From a bacterium 1xD42-67 (lineage in GTDB: Bacteria > Bacillota > Clostridia > Oscillospirales > Oscillospiraceae): a stretch of 64,000 nt of DNA. The position numbers and the translations under genes are program-made. Each line of letters starts with the position of its first letter. The stretch's first letter is position 1. Below are positions 33,514-40,570 of the stretch, piece after piece. The notes beneath the pieces were generated by a model. It was not told the DNA's origin. It did not search any database and saw only the letters and a program-made list of their open reading frames with translations. The stretch lies in NCBI GenBank assembly GCA_003612335.1, contig RAYO01000015.1, forward strand, positions 1 to 64,000, given 5' to 3'.

Positions 33514-34644
33514 ATGGCAAGGAAGAATGTAGAGCGGAACATCTCCTATGACGATGTCAGGAAGATCTATTACGTCAGTATGGACCTGGGCAAGGACAAG
33601 GAGGGCAAACGGACCAAGCGCTATCAGACCTACCGCACTTTGCGGGCGGCCCGGATCGGCCTGCGGGACTTCCTCGCCCACCGGGAGGAGGAGCTGAACG
33701 CCCCAAAGCACGACCTGACCCTGGGGGACTGGCTGGAGAGCTGGATGGACAACATCGTCCGCCCCACCCGGGCGGAGACCACGGTGTACGGCTACCAGAA
33801 GATCATCGACAACCACGTCGGCCCCGGACTGGGACACATCCCCCTCCTCAAGCTCACTCCCATGGACATCCAGCAGTACTATATCCAGGTCCAGCAGAGC
33901 GCCAGCCTCTCCTCCAACACCCTGCGGCGGCACCACGACCTGCTGTCCGCCTCTCTCCGGGCGGCGGTGCGGCAGGACAAGCTGCTCCGATCCCCCATGG
34001 ACAAGGTGGAGCCCCCCAGGGCCCAGCAGAAGGAGGCGTCCTACTACCGGCCAGAGGAGCTGAAGCAGCTGTATGCCCTTTTGGAGGGACACCCCCTGGA
34101 GCTGTCCGCCAAGCTGGCCGGCAGTCTGGGGATGCGGCGGGAGGAGATCTGCGGTCTGAAGTGGGACTGCATCGACTTCCAGCGCCAGCTCCTCTATATC
34201 CGGGAGGCCCGCACCGCCTTCGGAGCCACTGTGGTCCAGAAGGAGACCAAGACGAAGTCCTCGGTGCGCACCCTGTTCATCCCGGATGACGTGGCCCGTC
34301 TGCTCCAGCTGGAGCAGGCCAGGCAGGCGGAGAAGCTGCGGGAGGGCAGGCTGAAGGAGCCCAGCGAGCATATCGTCCTGGACCACAAGGGCCGGCCCTA
34401 CTCCCCCAACGCCCTGTCCCTGGCCTTCACCCGGTTCGTGCGCGACCACGACCTGCCCCGGGTCACGCTCCACGGTCTGCGCCACTCCTTCGCCACAGTG
34501 GCCTCCTTCCAGGGCGTGCCCCTCTTCGACATCGGGAAAGCCCTGGGCCATGCCACACCGGCCACCACCGGGCGGATCTACACCCATCTGGTGGACCACA
34601 CCCATGAGGACACCCTGCTCAAGGTGTCCGACGCCCTGAAATAG
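33514..34644 (+). CDS. Tyrosine recombinase (phage-type integrase), orphan
   Basis: A 376-residue site-specific recombinase. It has an AP2-like arm-binding N-terminus (SYDDVRKIYYVSMDLGKDKE), a SAM-like core-binding domain (LTLGDWLESWMDN) and the catalytic domain with the full set: Arg in LGMRREEICGLKW, Lys in TKTKSSVRTLFIP, HGLRHSFAT, LGHATPATT and Tyr in RIYTHL. TGGAGG precedes the ATG. Its flanks are a methyltransferase and a symporter, with no excisionase, phage or conjugation genes and no tRNA attachment gene within several kilobases. It is either a relic of a lost element or a domesticated recombinase. Confidence 0.93.
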   Translation: MARKNVERNISYDDVRKIYYVSMDLGKDKEGKRTKRYQTYRTLRAARIGLRDFLAHREEELNAPKHDLTLGDWLESWMDNIVRPTRAETTVYGYQKIIDNHVGPGLGHIPLLKLTPMDIQQYYIQVQQSASLSSNTLRRHHDLLSASLRAAVRQDKLLRSPMDKVEPPRAQQKEASYYRPEELKQLYALLEGHPLELSAKLAGSLGMRREEICGLKWDCIDFQRQLLYIREARTAFGATVVQKETKTKSSVRTLFIPDDVARLLQLEQARQAEKLREGRLKEPSEHIVLDHKGRPYSPNALSLAFTRFVRDHDLPRVTLHGLRHSFATVASFQGVPLFDIGKALGHATPATTGRIYTHLVDHTHEDTLLKVSDALK

Positions 34645-34684
34645 GCCGTCATCATCCCGTCCTCCTCCGCATATAGCTCTCTCA

Positions 34685-34713
34685 GGCCCGCCCCGCCCCC
34701 GGCGGAGCGGGCC
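34685..34713 (+). terminator. GC-rich hairpin after the integrase
   Basis: GGCCCGC/GCGGGCC around a 15-base C- and G-rich loop, without a T-run. Confidence 0.3.
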
Positions 34714-34738
34714 GTTCCGATCTGGGAGGTGAGGCGTG

Positions 34739-36139
34739 ATGGCCTTCACGGCGCGGCTGGCCGATCTTTTGTGGAGCCCCTGGCTGCTGGGGCTGTTCCT
34801 GGCGGTGGGGCTGGTGTACTCCATAGGCTCTGGCTTCTTCCAGCTCTTCGGGGCCAGGACCTGGTGGCGGGCCACCGCCGGGTCATGGATGGGCCGGCGG
34901 AGAGGGCGGAGGGACGGACTGTCTCCCCTCCAGGCCCTGGCCACCGCCCTGGCCTCCACCATGGGCACCGGGTCCATCGCCGGAGTGGCCGCGGCGCTCA
35001 GCCTGGGCGGTCCGGGGGCGGTGTTCTGGATGTGGATCTCCGCCCTGCTGGGGATGATGACCAGCTGCGGAGAGAAACTGCTGGCGGTGGCGTATCAGCG
35101 CCCCGGCCCCGGCGGCGCCCTCCGGGGCGGGCCCATGTATTATCTTCGGGACGGGGCTGGGGCGCCTCTGCTGGCCGCCTGCTTCTGCCTGGCCTGTGTC
35201 CCTGCCACCCTGGCCGGAGGGGACCTGGTCCAGTCCTCCTCCATCGCCTCCAGCCTGGAGGCCGCCTTCGGCCTGCCCCGCCTGCCTGTGGGACTGGCCG
35301 CCGCCCTGCTCGCCGCCCTGGTGACGGCTGGTGGCCTGGGACGGATCGCGGCGGTGTCCTCCGCACTGGTCCCAGTGATGGCCGCCCTCTATCTGGGGAG
35401 CGGCGCTCTGGTCCTCCTGGCCAACTGGGACCGGATCCCCGGGGCCCTGGTCCAGATCCTCTCCTGCGCCCTCTCCCCTGCAGCAGCGGCGGCGGGAGGA
35501 GCGGGCTGGACCGTATCCGCAGCCCTTCGGTATGGGGTGGCCCGAGGGGTGTTCACCAATGAGGCGGGCCTGGGCACCTCCGCCATGGCCCACGGGGCGG
35601 CCCGCACGGATCATCCCGCACGGCAGGGGATGTGGGGCATCTTCGAGGTCTTCCTGTCCACTCTGCTGGTGTGCACCGTCACCGCCCTGTCCATCCTGGT
35701 CAGCGGCGTCTGGGACCCTCTGGATCCTGCCGCTCCCGCCGGAGCCCCCCTCACCGCCGCCGCCTTCGCCTCGGTCCTGGGCCCCGCCGGCCAGGGGATC
35801 GTGGCCCTGTCCCTGCTCCTCTTCGCCTTCTCCTCCATCCTGGGGTGGAGCTACTACGGGGAGCAGTGCCTCTCTTTCCTGTGCGGAAGGGCGGGGAGGG
35901 GGCTGTCCGCCGCTCTCCGCGCATACCGGGCCCTTTTCCTGGGGTGTATCGTCCTGGGGGCGGTCTGGAGCCCCCAGACCGTCTGGCAGCTGGTGGACAT
36001 CTGCAACGCCCTGATGGCCCTGCCCAGCCTGACGGCCCTGCTCCTCCTGGCCCCTCAGGCGCTGGCCCTGCTGAGGGAGTGGACCGCCCAAGAAAAAATG
36101 TCCTTGTGCAAACCGAAAAAAATGGAAAGACCCTATTGA
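34739..36139 (+). CDS. Alanine/glycine:cation symporter family (AGCS) protein
   Basis: A sodium-coupled amino acid transporter of 466 residues with about 10-11 membrane helices. Family motifs include MGTGSIAGVAAALSLGGPGA, GEKLLAVAYQ, GPMYYLRDG, GVFTNEAGLGTSAMAHGA and FAFSSILGWSYYGEQC. A GTG three bases earlier is in frame, but the ATG is eight bases from GGGAGGT and is preferred. Likely substrates are alanine, glycine or glutamine. The acpP promoter -35 overlaps its last codons. Confidence 0.93.
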   Translation: MAFTARLADLLWSPWLLGLFLAVGLVYSIGSGFFQLFGARTWWRATAGSWMGRRRGRRDGLSPLQALATALASTMGTGSIAGVAAALSLGGPGAVFWMWISALLGMMTSCGEKLLAVAYQRPGPGGALRGGPMYYLRDGAGAPLLAACFCLACVPATLAGGDLVQSSSIASSLEAAFGLPRLPVGLAAALLAALVTAGGLGRIAAVSSALVPVMAALYLGSGALVLLANWDRIPGALVQILSCALSPAAAAAGGAGWTVSAALRYGVARGVFTNEAGLGTSAMAHGAARTDHPARQGMWGIFEVFLSTLLVCTVTALSILVSGVWDPLDPAAPAGAPLTAAAFASVLGPAGQGIVALSLLLFAFSSILGWSYYGEQCLSFLCGRAGRGLSAALRAYRALFLGCIVLGAVWSPQTVWQLVDICNALMALPSLTALLLLAPQALALLREWTAQEKMSLCKPKKMERPY

Positions 36140-36164
36140 CAGCGGAGGGAAATGTGCCTATCAT
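36136..36164 (+). promoter_or_regulatory. Sigma-A promoter of acpP
   Basis: TTGACA and TATCAT with a 17-base spacer. The -35 overlaps the symporter stop codon, and the -10 ends 56 bases before the acpP ATG. Confidence 0.82.
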
Positions 36165-36220
36165 AAGGACAGAAAACGCACCCAGGCGCAAGATAGATAA
36201 GACAGAAGGAGCGACATATT

Positions 36221-36457
36221 ATGATCTTTGAAAAGCTGGCTGCCCTCATTGCCGAGCAGTTCAATGTCGACGCCGGCAGCATCACGATGGACACTTCTTT
36301 TACCGATGACCTGAACGCCGACTCTGTGGATATCGTGGACCTGTCCATGGCCCTGGAGGAGGAGTTCGGGATCGAGGAACTGGCGGAAGAGGAGACCTCT
36401 TCGATCTCCACTGTAGGCGATCTGGTCCGGTTCCTTCAGAATAAAGTAGATCAGTGA
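36221..36457 (+). CDS. acpP: Acyl carrier protein
   Basis: A 78-residue acidic four-helix protein that carries acyl chains in fatty acid synthesis. The 4'-phosphopantetheine attachment Ser is in DDLNADSVDIVDL; the Val after Ser replaces the more common Leu. Length and charge are typical. AAGGAG lies nine bases before the ATG. It precedes rnc, the usual Firmicutes order acpP-rnc-smc-ftsY. Confidence 0.95.
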   Translation: MIFEKLAALIAEQFNVDAGSITMDTSFTDDLNADSVDIVDLSMALEEEFGIEELAEEETSSISTVGDLVRFLQNKVDQ

Positions 36458-36462
36458 TACTG

Positions 36463-36499
36463 GCGGAACTCCGCTCCCGGCGGAGTTCCGCATCGTTTG
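36463..36499 (+). terminator. Hairpin between acpP and rnc
   Basis: GCGGAACTCCG/CGGAGTTCCGC with a 7-base loop, then ATCGTTTG. Probably a partial terminator that lets abundant acpP mRNA exceed rnc. Confidence 0.55.
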
Positions 36500-36509
36500 A
36501 GGAGATCGC

Positions 36510-37190
36510 ATGAAGACTTTGGAAGAAAAGCTGGGATACACCTTCCAGGACCCGGCCCTGCTGGAGAACGCCCTCACCCACAGCTCCCGGGCCAACGAGA
36601 GCCGGGGCAAGCTGGCCAGCAACGAGCGGCTGGAGTTCCTGGGGGATTCGATCTTGGGCATGGCGGTGGCCGATCACCTGTACCGCAACCACCCCGACCT
36701 GCCCGAGGGGGAGCTGACCCGCACCAGGGCCGCCCTCGTGTGCGAGGAGAGCCTTGTGGAGGTGGCCCAGGAGCTGGGCCTGGGCGGATACCTGCGTCTG
36801 GGCAAGGGGGAGAGCTCCGGCGGAGGCCGGGAGCGGCCCTCTATCCAGGCCGACGCGGTGGAGGCCGTGCTGGCCGCCATCTATCTGGACGGCGGGATCG
36901 GATCGGCCCGAAGATTCGTCCAGCGGTTCATCCTCAGCCGGGAGGTGGCCAGCCTCACCAAGCCCCGGGACCACAAGACCGCCCTCCAGGAGCTGGTCCA
37001 GCGGGAGAGCGGCCAGGTCCTCCAATACCGCCTGGTGGGCGAGGAGGGCCCCGACCACGACAAGCGCTTTTTCGTGGAGGTGCTGCTCAACGGCACCGCC
37101 ATCGGTTCCGGCTCCGGCCGCAGCAAGAAGGAGGCCGAACAGATGGCCGCCGCCGCCGCCATCGAGACGCTGGATCAAAAACAGCCCTGA
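36510..37190 (+). CDS. rnc: Ribonuclease III
   Basis: A 226-residue dsRNA endonuclease that processes rRNA and other structured RNAs. The nuclease domain holds the signature NERLEFLGDSILGMAVADHL with its metal-binding Glu and Asp, and the second acidic motif ADAVEAVLAAIYLDGG. The C-terminal dsRNA-binding domain includes DHKTALQELVQ and GSGSGRSKKEAEQMAA. GAGGAGA precedes the ATG. It follows acpP and ends at a bidirectional terminator. Confidence 0.97.
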   Translation: MKTLEEKLGYTFQDPALLENALTHSSRANESRGKLASNERLEFLGDSILGMAVADHLYRNHPDLPEGELTRTRAALVCEESLVEVAQELGLGGYLRLGKGESSGGGRERPSIQADAVEAVLAAIYLDGGIGSARRFVQRFILSREVASLTKPRDHKTALQELVQRESGQVLQYRLVGEEGPDHDKRFFVEVLLNGTAIGSGSGRSKKEAEQMAAAAAIETLDQKQP

Positions 37191-37195
37191 CCGCA

Positions 37196-37234
37196 AAAAG
37201 GGCCGTGCGATACGAAGTATCGCACGGCCCTTTT
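37196..37234. terminator. Bidirectional terminator after rnc
   Basis: An 18-bp perfect stem AAAAGGGCCGTGCGATAC/GTATCGCACGGCCCTTTT, loop GAA, shared with the convergent SLH gene. Confidence 0.93.
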
Positions 37235-37245
37235 CTCATCGCGCC

Positions 37246-38709
37246 TCACGCGCCGATCCCGCTCCGGCTCCAGGCCGTCTCCGGGTCCATGCCGAACTGG
37301 CTGTCGTCCCTGCCGCCAGGACCGCTGCCCCAGGTCACATCTCCCCAGGTCACATCGATGTGATACAGGACGCCGTCCAGGGTAGCGGCGGTCCAGAGAT
37401 GGACGTCGGTCTCCACACCGGCACAGTCGATCCCCTCCAGGCCCAAGAAGATCTGATAGGCAGCCGTGTAGCCCTGACACACGGCCTTTCCGTTGCACAG
37501 GGCCCCATAGGCCGTATAGGACACGTCCTGGAAGGTGTAGTCATATTCACAGACGCTGCACAGATAGTCGAAGTATACCTTCGCGATCTCCCGCTGGCTC
37601 ATCCCCGGCCGGAGGGTCCCGTCCGCCCAGAACTGGTCGTGGACCGCGATGGCCCGCTCCAGGGCGGCGTCCTGCTCTGCCCTGCTGCAATTATCATTGA
37701 TGAAGGTGATGGACATCCTCCCGTCGGAGTAGTACTCATAGCTGATCGTGCTATAGCCCTGCTCCGGGTGGCACATCGACTCATCGAGATAGCGCTCCGC
37801 GACGGCATCCGCCACAGCGCCTGTCGCCCCTCCCGCGATCTGGAGGGCCAGCTTGGCGTTCCCGCCCTTGAACATATACCGCACATTGGACCGGATGGCC
37901 TCCAGGTCCTCCGGGGCGTGGGCGAGGACCGGGATCGGATCCTCTCGGATGAGATCGGCGAAGGTGGTCCCCTTGGCGGAATAGAGGTCGGACAGATCCC
38001 AGGTCAGATCCACCCGCAGAGAGGGATCCGCCATCCGGGTGAGCATGGCGGCCAGCTCCCCCCGGGTGATGGTGGCCTCCGGCCGGTAGGACCCCTTGGC
38101 GTCCCCGCCGGTGACGATCCCCCAGCGGTACAGGTCCAGGATCTCCTCCTTGTAGGGGGTGGCCCCGGTGACGTCGGGGATGTACCGCCCGCTGCCGTGG
38201 GCCGTGAGCACCACGCCGGCGTTGCGCTCCTCCAGCTCCTCCTCCGGCAGCACCCCGCTGAGGAGATACGCCACCTGGCCCCGGGTGGCAGGCTCGCCAT
38301 AGCGGCCGTCGAATCGGCCGTCGATCCCTCCGGCGGCCCTCAGATAGTCCGCATACGGGGCATACCAGGGCCCCTCCGGACCGGCATACCGGTCCGGGCC
38401 GGTCTGGGCCCCGCCCTGGTGGTAGATGCTGTGGATCCGCGCCGCAAAGCTCACAGCCTCCGCCAGAGACACCTGGCTGTCCGTACCAAAGGTCCGGGAG
38501 GACTGTCCGTCTGTCAGCCCCATCTCGTAGAGGGCGGTCACATTGTCAAAATACCAGGCCCCCTCCTCCACGTCGGTGAAGCGGCCGTCGTAGCTGCGGA
38601 CAGCGGTGAACCGGTCCATGCCTCCGCCGGGAGCGGCACAGGCCGGACTGGGGAGCCCGGGCAGCAGGAGACAGAGGGCCAGGGCCAGAGAGAGCAGTTT
38701 TTTGCGCAT
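37246..38709 (-). CDS. Secreted S-layer-homology / transglutaminase-like protein
   Basis: A 487-residue cell-surface protein. A signal peptide (KKLLSLALALCLLLPGLPSPACA) is followed by three SLH-type segments over residues 40-230 (for example FTDVEEGAWYFDNVTALYEM and TRGELAAMLTRM) that would anchor it to wall polymers. The C-terminal third is a transglutaminase-like domain with Cys in GKAVCQGYTAAYQIFL, His in ETDVHLWTAATL and an Asp in YHIDVTWGD. The DVTWG motif is duplicated by a 15-base tandem repeat. It is a probable peptidase or protein cross-linker, set convergently between rnc and dpsA. Confidence 0.88.
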   Translation of the reverse strand: MRKKLLSLALALCLLLPGLPSPACAAPGGGMDRFTAVRSYDGRFTDVEEGAWYFDNVTALYEMGLTDGQSSRTFGTDSQVSLAEAVSFAARIHSIYHQGGAQTGPDRYAGPEGPWYAPYADYLRAAGGIDGRFDGRYGEPATRGQVAYLLSGVLPEEELEERNAGVVLTAHGSGRYIPDVTGATPYKEEILDLYRWGIVTGGDAKGSYRPEATITRGELAAMLTRMADPSLRVDLTWDLSDLYSAKGTTFADLIREDPIPVLAHAPEDLEAIRSNVRYMFKGGNAKLALQIAGGATGAVADAVAERYLDESMCHPEQGYSTISYEYYSDGRMSITFINDNCSRAEQDAALERAIAVHDQFWADGTLRPGMSQREIAKVYFDYLCSVCEYDYTFQDVSYTAYGALCNGKAVCQGYTAAYQIFLGLEGIDCAGVETDVHLWTAATLDGVLYHIDVTWGDVTWGSGPGGRDDSQFGMDPETAWSRSGIGA

Positions 38710-38780
38710 CCAAACGACCTCCTTGTCTTTTATACCTCCAGTCTAACACATCGGCGGCAGGAGCACAAGGGAAGATCTTC

Positions 38781-38806
38781 ACCATCCTCCGTCCCCCTCA
38801 TACAAT
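38781..38806 (+). promoter_or_regulatory. Candidate SigK/SigE promoter of dpsAB
   Basis: ACC at -35, a 16-base spacer after AC, then CATACAATG, close to the mother-cell consensus CATANNNTA. It is about 48 bases before dpsA. In Bacillus subtilis the homologous spoVF operon is SigK-dependent. No sigma-A boxes compete here. Confidence 0.55.
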
Positions 38807-38853
38807 GGGATAGAGACCCGCCGCCCACGGCCGGCGGTCCTGGAGGTATCATC

Positions 38854-39729
38854 ATGAAACACGAACTGAACATCTGGGTAGTGGGCGGCGACCTGCGGCA
38901 GGCCAAGCTGGCTCAGCTGCTGGCCGAAGACGGCCACACCGTCCACACCTACGCCTTGGGCGAGTCCCAGGAGCCGGTCCCCAGTCTCACCGCCGAGGTC
39001 ACGCTGCGCCGGGTGGAAAAGGCGGACTGTGTGATCCTCCCCCTCACAGTGACTGCGGGGAACGGCCTGCTCAACGCCCCTCTGTCCATCCTGGAGCATC
39101 CCCTGGCCCCGATCCTGGACCAGCTGGCCCCCCGCCAGTTCCTCTGCGGGGGACGGATCGATCAGACGGTCTGCGCGATGGCCAGGGAGCGGGGACTGAC
39201 GATCCACGACTATTTCGCCCGGGAGGAACTGGCAGTGGCCAACGCTGTCCCCACGGCAGAGGGGGCCGTCCAGCTGGCGATGGAGCATCTGCCCATCACC
39301 ATCCACGGCTCCAAGGTCCTGGTGATCGGTTTCGGCCGGGTGGGACGGCTCACCGCCCAGAGATTCCAGGCCCTGGGGGCCCGGGTGAGCGTGGCCGCCC
39401 GCAGATATGACCAGCTGGCCTGGGCCAAAGCCATGGGCCTTGGCGGGGAGCACCTGGCCCACCTGAAGGGCTGGCTGTGCGGCTACGACCTGATCGTCAA
39501 TACCGTCCCCGCCCAGGTGCTGGGCCGGGAGGAGCTGGAGGACCTGAAGCCCGACTGCCTCATCCTGGATCTGGCGTCCAAACCCGGCGGAGCGGACCTG
39601 GGCGCCGCCGGAGAACTGGGGCTCACCGTCATCTGGGCCCTGTCCCTCCCCGGCAAGGTGGCCCCTGTCACCGCCGGCGCGGCCATCCGGGACACCATTT
39701 ATAATATGCTGCGGGAGGCCGGGCTCTGA
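38854..39729 (+). CDS. dpsA: Dipicolinate synthase subunit A
   Basis: Makes dipicolinic acid for the spore core in the mother cell, together with DpsB. The 291-residue protein has an N-terminal domain (LNIWVVGGDLRQAKLAQLLA) and a second Rossmann fold (GSKVLVIGFGRVGRLTAQRF), as in SpoVFA. The frame is open for another 700 codons upstream across the SLH and rnc region, but that is antisense noise. The ATG at 38854 has GGAGGT six bases before it and begins family homology. It sits behind a candidate SigK/SigE promoter. Confidence 0.95.
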   Translation: MKHELNIWVVGGDLRQAKLAQLLAEDGHTVHTYALGESQEPVPSLTAEVTLRRVEKADCVILPLTVTAGNGLLNAPLSILEHPLAPILDQLAPRQFLCGGRIDQTVCAMARERGLTIHDYFAREELAVANAVPTAEGAVQLAMEHLPITIHGSKVLVIGFGRVGRLTAQRFQALGARVSVAARRYDQLAWAKAMGLGGEHLAHLKGWLCGYDLIVNTVPAQVLGREELEDLKPDCLILDLASKPGGADLGAAGELGLTVIWALSLPGKVAPVTAGAAIRDTIYNMLREAGL

Positions 39730-39790
39730 TCAGGAAGACTTTGGGGAAGCTCTGGCCTCCCCTCCACTAATTTCGGAAAGGATGCTCTCT

Positions 39791-40369
39791 TTGGAAAACA
39801 AAACTGTTGGATTTGCGGTATGCGGGTCCTTCTGCACCCACGCCAAGGCCATGGAGGCCCTGGAGCAGGTGAAGGCCCGCTTCGCCCGGGTGGTACCCAT
39901 CGTCTCAGAGGTGACGGCGGACACCGACACCCGATTCGGCACGGCCCACGACCTGATGCGGGAGATGGAACGGATCTGCGACTGCCGGGTGATCTCCACC
40001 ATCAAGGGGGCGGAGCCCATCGGCCCCCAGAAGCTGCTGGATCTGCTGATCATCGCCCCCTGTACAGGGAACACCTTGGGCAAGCTGGCCGCGGGGGTGA
40101 CCGACACCTGCGTCACCATGGCGGCCAAAGCCCACCTGCGCAACTGCCGCCCCCTGCTGATCGCCCCCTCCACCAACGACGGCCTGGCCGCTTCCGCCGC
40201 CAGCATCGGCGCGCTGCTGCCCCGGAGATACATCTATTTCGTCCCCTTCGGGCAGGACGATTTTGAAAAGAAGCCCACTTCTCTGGTGGCTGACTTCTCC
40301 TTGGTGGCCGACGCCGCCCAGGCCGCTCTGGAGGGCCGGCAGCTCCAGCCCGTCCTGCTGGGGAACTGA
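39791..40369 (+). CDS. dpsB: Dipicolinate synthase subunit B
   Basis: Flavoprotein-like partner of DpsA (SpoVFB). The 192 residues begin ENKTVGFAVCGSFCTHAKAM and include LDLLIIAPCTGNTLGKLA and MAAKAHLRNCRPLLIAPSTN, typical of the HFCD/flavoprotein family. An in-frame ATG at 39782 directly abuts GGAAAGG, leaving no spacer, so the TTG nine bases from that site is the likely start. It lies 61 bases after dpsA in the same transcript. Confidence 0.94.
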   Translation: MENKTVGFAVCGSFCTHAKAMEALEQVKARFARVVPIVSEVTADTDTRFGTAHDLMREMERICDCRVISTIKGAEPIGPQKLLDLLIIAPCTGNTLGKLAAGVTDTCVTMAAKAHLRNCRPLLIAPSTNDGLAASAASIGALLPRRYIYFVPFGQDDFEKKPTSLVADFSLVADAAQAALEGRQLQPVLLGN

Positions 40370-40414
40370 TGGAAGGTCCCTCCGCCTTCCCCCGACGCCC
40401 TCCCACCAGCTCAT

Positions 40415-40452
40415 CCGCCGGGGCCGGACAGACATCTGTCCGGCCCCGGCGG
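40415..40452 (+). terminator. 18-bp perfect hairpin after dpsB
   Basis: CCGCCGGGGCCGGACAGA/TCTGTCCGGCCCCGGCGG with a two-base loop and no T-run. It separates the sporulation genes from smc. Confidence 0.5.
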
Positions 40453-40487
40453 TCTGCGGGACGGCCCAGATCCAAGCAGCTGGAACC

Positions 40488-40516
40488 TTGCAAAAGGGGC
40501 TCTGATGTGGTAAACT
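40488..40516 (+). promoter_or_regulatory. Probable promoter of smc
   Basis: TTGCAA and TAAACT with a 17-base spacer, 54 bases before the smc ATG. Confidence 0.5.
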
Positions 40517-40570
40517 ATGCTATCATAATGCACCGTATCACAGCCGGTCTGATCAGAATGGAGAAATGGT

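Noticed and set aside
33272-34738. Prophage or integrative element around the integrase
   Set aside because: No structural, replication, excision or conjugation genes, and no tRNA or direct repeats bounding the region were found.
36754-38853. Very long open frame running from inside rnc across the SLH gene into dpsA
   Set aside because: High GC leaves few stops. The upstream 700 codons are antisense or out of frame to well-supported genes, and only the part from the ATG at 38854 has homology and a ribosome site.
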